From the NCBI GenBank assembly GCA_016182435.1, contig JACPGN010000217.1, positions 1 to 5,739 on the forward strand: a stretch of DNA of 5,739 bases. The letters run 5' to 3'. Shown here piece after piece: positions 1 to 4,290 of the stretch (position 1 is its first letter; each line of letters starts with the position of its first letter). The notes under the pieces were generated by a model that saw only the letters and a program-made list of their open reading frames with translations, was not told where the DNA came from and did no database searches. Source of the DNA: Lentisphaerota bacterium (GTDB lineage: Bacteria; Verrucomicrobiota; Kiritimatiellia; JAAZAB01). The position numbers were made by a program, and so were the translations under genes.

Positions 1-143
1 ATTTGTTGGCCGCCCTGGCCCTGATTGACGACGGCCGCTTCGTGGGCGTGGTGCGGTCCTATAAGGCCGGGCATACCTTAGACGTGGAAATGGTCCGGCT
101 CCTGTACAAGTACAACATCCTGCGGACGCTGCCCGGCGCGTAA
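1..143 (+). CDS. C-terminal end of an unrecognised protein (5' end outside window)
   Basis: Reading from base 3 gives 46 open codons ending in TAA at 141-143. The frame is strongly GC-biased at third positions, as expected for a real gene here. The tail is Leu/Val-rich and ends in a basic, aromatic stretch (RLLYKYNILRTLPGA). I do not recognise the family from so little sequence: no catalytic motif, membrane segment or export signal is visible. The next gene begins 29 bases downstream on the same strand with its own ribosome binding site and no obvious terminator between, so the two are probably co-transcribed. The coding call is fairly sure; the function is unknown. Confidence 0.6.
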   Translation, partial: LLAALALIDDGRFVGVVRSYKAGHTLDVEMVRLLYKYNILRTLPGA

Positions 144-160
144 GGCGCGGTCAACAAATC

Positions 161-166
161 AAGGTG
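161..166 (+). promoter_or_regulatory. Ribosome binding site AAGGTG that sets the start of the propeller gene
   Basis: AAGGTG lies 6 bases before the ATG at 173 and matches part of the Shine-Dalgarno consensus (AGGTG of AGGAGGTG). The alternative in-frame GTG at 164 lies inside this site and would have no ribosome binding site of its own at normal spacing, so ATG 173 is the better start. Confidence 0.55.
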
Positions 167-172
167 TTAACC

Positions 173-2083
173 ATGGGCACCTCGCAAAGCATTGAAGTCC
201 GCGAGTTGGGCATCCCTGTTCGGGCCGTGTTCCACTGCATCCTCCATCCGGGAAAAGACGCAAAAGGCCGGCCATCGCTGCTGGCGAGTATGGGACAGAT
301 GGCGGGCGGGTTGCTCGTGCTGGACATCAACCTGGAGAAGGGCGGATGCGCGCAGTACGAGTGCGCTGATCGCAAAGCATTCGAGCCCACCGCCGTGTAT
401 CGCAGCCCGCGCGACGGCATCCTCTATATGGCCGCTTGTTACACCGGCACCTTCCACCGCTACGTGCCCGGTAGTCCCGCCATCGAGTTGATCGGCCACG
501 TTGATCCCGAACTGGCCACGTTTCCCTGCCGCATTGACGAGGCGCCGGACGGCAGCCTGTTCGTCGGAGCGTACCCCGGTTGTTGCCTTAGCCGCTACGA
601 GCCTGCCCGCAATGCTGCGCATAGCGCTGCAGGCGGGCCGGCGACCGGCCAGTGGACGCGCTACGGACGCATGGATGAGACCGACATGTACTTCTACCCG
701 TTGTGCGGCGCCGACGGCACAGTGGCGGGACTGGTCAAGATGTGCAAGCCGCACGTGGTAGCGCTGGATCCAAAGACCCTCAGGCATTGCGCCGTCGGCC
801 CCGTCATCGAAACACAGGAGCGCAGCGGCAGCATTGACCTCTACAAAGGCAAAGACGGACTGCTCTACATCAGGTCCAGCGAAGGCAATTTCCGCGTGCA
901 AGGGCTGGAAGCGGTCAAGGCGGCCGCGCTGCCTGACCCGATGCCGCCGCGCAACACCATGCCCGACGGCGCCACGGTCGAGTTCGCCGACCAGTCCACG
1001 TTCGATTTCCGCAAGGTTCGGCTCACGCCGCCGAAGGGTCCGCCGCGCATCCTGTCGTTAGACTGGCGGGGCGCGGGCACGGACATTTTCCTCATTCACC
1101 ATGGGCCCGACGGACGCCTCTACGGTTCGAGCATCCTCCCCGAGCGGTTGTTCTCGTGTCGGCCGGACGGCTCGGACATGCTTGACCACGGCCAGTGCAG
1201 CGTCTCCGGCGGCGAGGCGTACTCGATGGGCAATCTCGACGGCAAGCTGTATATCGCCTCGTATCCCAGTGCCCGGCTGACGATTTACGACCCGAAAAAG
1301 CCGTACAAATTCGGCACGGAGCCGGGGTCGAATCCGCGCGACGTGGGCGTGGCCGACCCGGTAGCGTGCCGGCCCCGTGCCATGCTCGCCGGGCCGGCGG
1401 GCAAAGTCTGGATCGGCGCTGTGCCCGACTACGGCATGTGGGGCGGAACCCTCAGCGCCTACGACCCTAAGACGGAAACGTTCACCAGCCACCGCCATCT
1501 TATCAAGGATTGCAACGTCGTGGCGCTGGCGTGGCTGCCCAAGCGCGAGCGCATTCTCGTGGGCACAACCGTCCACGGCGGGTCAGGCACGCAGCCCCGC
1601 GCCGACAGGTGCGCCTTCGTCTGGTGGGACCCGCGCCGCGATCAAGCGGACGGCATCGAAACGTTCGGCATCCACGACCTGCACGGCATCATGGATATCG
1701 TCCGCGTGGATGATCGCCACGTGTACGCGGTGGTGGTACGCCACGCGCCCGATCCCCCGCCGGGCGCCTCTGAGCATACGGCCGAGCTGGCGCTGATTGA
1801 CCTGGATGAAAGGCGCGTAATAGATCGTTCGCGCTTTGGAGGCGAGTTCGGCTGGCCGCTGGAAGTGGCGTTGCAGAAGGGGCCAGACGGCGCCTGGTAC
1901 GGCGCCACCAAGGTCTCTCTGTATCGCATTACCCCCGGGACGGCCCAGCGCGCTATTCTATGGCGCTGCGGAATGGAGGAAAGCGATCAGCAAGTGAGCG
2001 TGGGCGGACCCATCGTCGGACACACCTACTACTTCGCCAGCGCCCATCGCCTGCGCGCCATTGAAATCCCGGAAGGCGTCTGA
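173..2083 (+). CDS. Uncharacterised beta-propeller-like protein, 636 aa
   Basis: The protein repeats a pattern of a turn with D/G residues, a strand such as LYIAS or VWIGA, then a strand ending in YDP or RY-P. Such units are seen near residues 80-100, 125-144, 227-242, 312-332, 355-374, 408-434, 459-487, 513-548, 571-588 and 616-632. This is the look of a multi-bladed propeller of the broad Vgb-lyase, SMP-30 or quinoprotein-like type, and the number of units would allow one large or two small propellers. No signal peptide, lipobox or membrane segment is seen, so it is probably cytosolic. A Gly-rich segment at 418-426 (PDYGMWGGT) and several Cys residues (60, 64, 137, 138, 179, 191) could be functional, but this is not shown. 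I cannot assign a reaction; lyase, lactonase or pure binding roles are all open. Start chosen at ATG 173, with GTG 164 as the alternative (639 aa). It follows the upstream gene by 29 bases and converges on the hydrolase gene with a 10-base gap. Confidence 0.85.
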   Translation: MGTSQSIEVRELGIPVRAVFHCILHPGKDAKGRPSLLASMGQMAGGLLVLDINLEKGGCAQYECADRKAFEPTAVYRSPRDGILYMAACYTGTFHRYVPGSPAIELIGHVDPELATFPCRIDEAPDGSLFVGAYPGCCLSRYEPARNAAHSAAGGPATGQWTRYGRMDETDMYFYPLCGADGTVAGLVKMCKPHVVALDPKTLRHCAVGPVIETQERSGSIDLYKGKDGLLYIRSSEGNFRVQGLEAVKAAALPDPMPPRNTMPDGATVEFADQSTFDFRKVRLTPPKGPPRILSLDWRGAGTDIFLIHHGPDGRLYGSSILPERLFSCRPDGSDMLDHGQCSVSGGEAYSMGNLDGKLYIASYPSARLTIYDPKKPYKFGTEPGSNPRDVGVADPVACRPRAMLAGPAGKVWIGAVPDYGMWGGTLSAYDPKTETFTSHRHLIKDCNVVALAWLPKRERILVGTTVHGGSGTQPRADRCAFVWWDPRRDQADGIETFGIHDLHGIMDIVRVDDRHVYAVVVRHAPDPPPGASEHTAELALIDLDERRVIDRSRFGGEFGWPLEVALQKGPDGAWYGATKVSLYRITPGTAQRAILWRCGMEESDQQVSVGGPIVGHTYYFASAHRLRAIEIPEGV

Positions 2084-2093
2084 ATCAGCGCGC

Positions 2094-3140
2094 TCATAGA
2101 TACTTCCGGAAAAACTCAAAGGCTTTTCGCCCGGCAAAGGCGTGCGGTCCGGGAAAGACGTCCTTCCATAAGCGCTCTTGCGCGCCGGCGGCGCGATAGA
2201 TTCGGCGGACGCCTTCATATCCCTGGAGCAGGTCGTGGATCGGGAAGCAGTTGTCATAAATGCCCATTTCCAGCAACAGCGCTCGCGGGGCAATCAGACC
2301 GGCGATGTCGGACGTATCGAAGTAGCGGTAAATACCCGGCACGATTTGAGAACCGCAGAAGTTGGCCTGCTTGATGCCGAATCCCCGCCAGGGGTTGATA
2401 TAGCTGATAATATCCGCCGCTTTGATCCGCGGCTCGGCGGCCGCGGTAAAGGTGGTCATGGTGCCGCCCTGCGAAAGTCCCATCATGCCGATCCGGTTTT
2501 TATCCACCTCAGCGCGCGTTTCTAAGTAATCCACACAGCATTTCATGTCCCAGATATTCAATGTCAGGGTGTAAAGATTCAGCAACGCCCCTTTGATGAA
2601 GTTGACATTGCAAGGGTCACGGCCGGGGAAAGGATCGGGGCCGTCCCGCCGCTCGCCGAAACAGCGCAGGTCGGGCGAGAGCGTCAGGAACCCGGCCTGG
2701 GCCATCTGTTCGCCGTAGTTATAGTTTAAGGTCTTGATGTTCTGCTCGTGCTCGGGCGATGACCTGATCCCCGCGACCGCGTCTTTGCCGTAGGGGCCAT
2801 GCCCATGACTGCAGATGATGGCCGGGTTTTTGCGGTTGGCCTTCAGGCCTTTGGGACGCAGCACCTGGCAAGGCACCGCCATGAAAGCCTCGGAATTGAA
2901 AACCACCCGCTCGCGGATCAGCGCGCCTTCCTCGACTGAGCTTTCCACTACAGCCTTGAGCGGCACGCGCTCAGGCCAGGCGCCCAGCAGCTCCAGGTAG
3001 CGGGGCAGCGCTTTCCGGCGCCAGGCGCGCCAGGCGGCCGGGCTGTTGCCGCGGAACTGCAAGAGCGGGGTCCAGTTCTCGGCGACTTTTTCCCAATACG
3101 CTTGCATCGAGAAATTACGGGTGACTCTGGCCATTTTCAT
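2094..3140 (-). CDS. Alpha/beta-hydrolase, acetyl (xylan) esterase / dienelactone hydrolase-like, 348 aa
   Basis: This is a predicted serine esterase, probably removing acyl groups from a sugar or similar small molecule. Visible motifs in order: CSHGHG at 110-115, a likely oxyanion-loop region, followed by YGKD; a PDLRCFGER segment at 156-164; the nucleophile elbow GLSQGG at 221-226 with Ser223; an acid candidate Asp296 in GIYDNCFPI; and His333 in PGPHAF. Order and spacing fit an intact Ser-Asp-His triad of the Abhydrolase_7 / acetyl xylan esterase-like group, and about 350 residues is a normal length. There is no signal peptide, so it should act in the cytosol on imported substrates. The first ATG (3140) is 4 bases from GGAGG; the ATG two codons later (3134, MARVTR) is 10 bases away and is also possible. 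It is transcribed divergently from the exported-protein gene at 3383, across a region containing a perfect inverted repeat. Fold and triad are nearly certain; the substrate is unknown. Confidence 0.93.
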   Translation of the reverse strand: MKMARVTRNFSMQAYWEKVAENWTPLLQFRGNSPAAWRAWRRKALPRYLELLGAWPERVPLKAVVESSVEEGALIRERVVFNSEAFMAVPCQVLRPKGLKANRKNPAIICSHGHGPYGKDAVAGIRSSPEHEQNIKTLNYNYGEQMAQAGFLTLSPDLRCFGERRDGPDPFPGRDPCNVNFIKGALLNLYTLTLNIWDMKCCVDYLETRAEVDKNRIGMMGLSQGGTMTTFTAAAEPRIKAADIISYINPWRGFGIKQANFCGSQIVPGIYRYFDTSDIAGLIAPRALLLEMGIYDNCFPIHDLLQGYEGVRRIYRAAGAQERLWKDVFPGPHAFAGRKAFEFFRKYL

Positions 3141-3144
3141 GTTT

Positions 3145-3149
3145 CCTCC
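3145..3149 (-). promoter_or_regulatory. Shine-Dalgarno GGAGG of the hydrolase gene
   Basis: On the minus strand the sequence reads CGGAGGAAAC just before ATG. GGAGG is a perfect core. Its 4-base gap to the first ATG is short and its 10-base gap to the second is slightly long, so it supports the gene but does not settle which of the two ATGs is used. Confidence 0.7.
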
Positions 3150-3205
3150 GGGAATTACGCAGGACTGTTTCGTTGGAAATTAAGGCGGCCTTATGCCCGC
3201 AACCC

Positions 3206-3236
3206 ATTATCCAACTTATTACAAACATACACGCAA
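3206..3236 (-). promoter_or_regulatory. Weak candidate promoter for the hydrolase gene
   Basis: On the minus strand TTGCGT (complement of 3231-3236) is followed after 19 bases by GATAAT (complement of 3206-3211), a 5/6 match to TATAAT. The spacing is long, so the -10 is more convincing than the -35. If real, transcription would start near base 3199 and the leader would be about 60 bases. The -35 half lies inside the inverted repeat at 3227-3246, which would let a bound protein block it. Confidence 0.3.
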
Positions 3237-3246
3237 AAACGTGTAT
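3227..3246. promoter_or_regulatory. Perfect 7+7 inverted repeat, possible operator
   Basis: ATACACG, a 6-base spacer of CAAAAA, then CGTGTAT: both arms match perfectly. It lies between divergent genes, 87 bases from the hydrolase start and 137 from the exported-protein start, in the most AT-rich part of the window. A dimeric regulator site is the natural reading. A transcribed hairpin is possible, but there is no T-run to make it a terminator on either strand. No regulator gene is in the window to pair it with. Confidence 0.4.
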
Positions 3247-3321
3247 CTTTACGGGAAAGCGTCTAATAATTGCAAATAGTCCGGGAATGTCAAATGCGGA
3301 GGCAATGGGCGGAAAACCCAC

Positions 3322-3350
3322 TTGACGGTAATCGCTCAGCCGGCTAAGAA
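3322..3350 (+). promoter_or_regulatory. Shared-type promoter P1, TTGACG-N17-TAAGAA
   Basis: TTGACG (5/6 to the -35 consensus) is followed after 17 bases by TAAGAA (only 3/6 to TATAAT). The weak -10 would not convince alone. However, the same CTTGAC and GCTAAGAA words stand at exactly the same separation upstream of the exported-protein gene at 4291, and the bases between them differ. Conservation of the two words and their spacing argues for function. The predicted leader to ATG 3383 is about 25 bases. Confidence 0.5.
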
Positions 3351-3366
3351 AATACAGTCAAAAAGC

Positions 3367-3382
3367 GGGCAAGGGTGGAACC
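3367..3382 (+). promoter_or_regulatory. Conserved GGGCAAG leader element and ribosome binding region
   Basis: GGGCAAG begins 16 bases before the ATG, as it does at 4275 before the ATG of the second secreted gene. Here the overlapping AAGGGTGG (3371-3378) is a reasonable Shine-Dalgarno 4 bases from the start codon. The second gene lacks a good ribosome binding site at that place, so the conserved word may itself help translation start. Confidence 0.4.
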
Positions 3383-3784
3383 ATGAAATTGAGTAAAATT
3401 AACTCCATAAACCGCAGGGGGCGAAAGGCCTGCCCGAGCTCGGCCAGGGTTGGCCGGGCGGTTCTTGCTCGCCTGGCCGCCACGATGGCCGCGGTCTGCT
3501 TCTGCATTTTGCTCAATTCGGCCGCGGCCGAGGTCATTGTCGAAAGCACGACCTGGACCAAATACAACAATGTTATCCCGACCACCTCAGACGTAAGCTC
3601 GACCGACGGTCGCATCCCGCTGGGCACTGGCGGCAGGGGCGATCAAACTCATTCTGGCGACGCAACTGTAATTAAGGCTGGGAACACTTACAAAATGTGG
3701 CACGGGGGACACGATGGCACCAACTATCGCCTTTACCATGCTTCCAGCGTTCCGCCGCCCGGCATGATTTTCTCTTCCTGGTGA
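3383..3784 (+). CDS. Exported protein with one glycosidase-like propeller blade, probably truncated, 133 aa
   Basis: The N-terminus is a signal peptide: a long basic n-region (residues 1-26, with RRGRK at 11-15 but no proper Tat motif), a hydrophobic core at about 27-46, and a likely cut after SAAA49 before EVIVES. The mature part is only about 84 residues. It contains TTWTKY (56-61), GRIPLG (76-81), ATVIKAGNTYKMWHGG (94-109) and YRLYHASS (115-122). These resemble one blade of the five-bladed propellers of GH43/GH32-like or LamG-linked secreted proteins, where 'TYKMWY-G-DG---YATS' repeats several times. The frame then ends in a Pro-rich, unrelated tail and TGA. A working propeller needs about 300 residues, so this is probably a truncated gene remnant or a degraded copy, unless it is a small secreted protein in its own right. 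No single frame downstream clearly resumes the pattern. The start is supported by the ribosome binding site and by similarity of its first codons to the gene at 4291. Confidence 0.6.
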   Translation: MKLSKINSINRRGRKACPSSARVGRAVLARLAATMAAVCFCILLNSAAAEVIVESTTWTKYNNVIPTTSDVSSTDGRIPLGTGGRGDQTHSGDATVIKAGNTYKMWHGGHDGTNYRLYHASSVPPPGMIFSSW

Positions 3785-3804
3785 ATCCCAACTTATCGGG
3801 ATTC
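3783..3804 (+). repeat. 7-bp hairpin overlapping the stop codon
   Basis: GAATCCC, an 8-base loop, then GGGATTC. The first arm begins within the TGA stop of the truncated exported-protein gene. It could slow RNase decay or weakly end transcription, but no T-run follows, so it is not called a rho-independent terminator. Confidence 0.35.
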
Positions 3805-3833
3805 CTCCCGTTGCAGCAGAGCCAGCCTTCCTG

Positions 3834-3863
3834 CGCTGATTTATGACACGCTGATTTATCACG
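3834..3863 (+). repeat. Two-copy tandem repeat, 15-base period
   Basis: CGCTGATTTAT occurs at 3834-3844 and again at 3849-3859, with the four bases after each copy only partly alike. It is a short direct repeat directly upstream of the promoter-like sequence at 3865, so it could be a paired binding site or a replication-slippage scar. Confidence 0.4.
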
Positions 3864-3864
3864 C

Positions 3865-3894
3865 TTGCCATTCCACCCGGCGGCCCTCTATAGT
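3865..3894 (+). promoter_or_regulatory. Candidate promoter TTGCCA-N18-TATAGT
   Basis: Both hexamers match the housekeeping consensus at 5 of 6 positions with an acceptable 18-base gap, making this the best consensus-type promoter seen in the window. Transcription would start near 3901, about 80 bases before the small ORF at 3981. It is unlike the promoter module shared by the two secreted-protein genes. Confidence 0.4.
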
Positions 3895-3980
3895 TGTGTT
3901 ACATTTTCATCGAGAGCCGATAACCCATGGTAGGATGCGGACGAGTAGGATTGCTTACCGCAACCACAGAGGGTCGTGGC

Positions 3981-4235
3981 ATGAATGCTTTGAATGAATT
4001 TCTGACGATCTTGGTGGGGCTCGCGGCGTGGGCTGCGCCGAGCAGCGTGCTGACTGGGCCAGTGTCGAACGGCGCGGCCGCGGCGACTGCTGCTTTGTCC
4101 CCATTTGTCTCCATCGTCGCCTTGCACCGGCGGGCCCGGGAGCTCGACAGCCTGAATGGAGGCGGCTGGCACAAGGCTGACCTTTGGGATGATAATGGTC
4201 GCTACTACTGGCAACATGGGCTGACACGCGCTTGA
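3981..4235 (+). CDS. Possible small hypothetical membrane-associated protein, 84 aa
   Basis: ATG 3981 has AGAGGG (3968-3973) 7 bases upstream and lies behind the best consensus-type promoter, so this start is preferred to the in-frame ATG at 3927, which has no good ribosome binding site. The protein has two hydrophobic stretches (about residues 7-19 and 31-48, the second Ala-rich), a basic turn HRRAR (49-53), then a polar, Trp/Tyr/Asp-rich tail with KADLWDDNGRYYW at 65-77. No family is recognised. Doubts: the Ala-rich middle comes from simple GCG/GCC repeats, opposite-strand frames are also open here, and the stop codon (4233-4235) overlaps the -35 element of the next gene. It may be a real small membrane protein or a chance frame. 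Confidence 0.35.
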   Translation: MNALNEFLTILVGLAAWAAPSSVLTGPVSNGAAAATAALSPFVSIVALHRRARELDSLNGGGWHKADLWDDNGRYYWQHGLTRA

Positions 4236-4260
4236 CAGCGGTATGTCGGATTGCTAAGAA
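4232..4260 (+). promoter_or_regulatory. Shared-type promoter P2, TTGACA-N17-TAAGAA
   Basis: There is a perfect -35 TTGACA, then a 17-base gap, then TAAGAA preceded by GC. CTTGAC and GCTAAGAA are spaced exactly as in the element before the gene at 3383. Shifting the -10 by one base gives AAGAAT, a 4/6 match with an 18-base gap. The leader to ATG 4291 would be about 25 bases and carries the same GGGCAAG word (4275-4281), 16 bases before the ATG. Confidence 0.55.
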
Positions 4261-4290
4261 TAGCTTCCAAGAAGGGGCAAGAGCGTTACA

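Larger units (their letters stand above)
3785..4230 (+). other. Poorly explained region between the two secreted-protein genes
   Basis: These 446 bases hold a hairpin at the left end, a 15-base-period repeat, a promoter-like pair and a doubtful 84-residue ORF. I looked in the three forward frames just after the TGA for a continuation of the propeller gene and found no stretch with its blade motif; each frame is soon broken by stops or gives a composition unlike a secreted propeller. No insertion-sequence ends or tRNA-like fold were noticed. It may be the eroded 3' part of the truncated gene or ordinary intergenic DNA with a small gene. Confidence 0.4.

Noticed and set aside
167..901. Long 244-codon open frame on the minus strand opposite the propeller gene
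   Set aside because: It lies fully inside a well-supported gene of consistent composition; high-GC genes commonly create open antisense frames. The protein is Ala/Arg/His-rich with no recognisable motif.
1058..1576. 172-codon minus-strand open frame
   Set aside because: Same explanation: a shadow of the propeller gene with Arg/Ala/Val-rich composition and no domain pattern.
2178..2525. 115-codon plus-strand open frame inside the hydrolase gene
   Set aside because: It is opposite the catalytic part of a hydrolase with intact motifs, so the minus-strand gene explains it.
3115..3321. 68-codon minus-strand frame upstream of the hydrolase
   Set aside because: It overlaps the hydrolase start in another frame and covers the inverted repeat and promoter region; no ribosome binding site or family pattern is evident.
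3888..4217. 109-codon minus-strand frame in the region between the secreted-protein genes
   Set aside because: Arg/Ser/Pro-rich composition without any domain pattern; the opposite strand has a better placed promoter and ribosome binding site.
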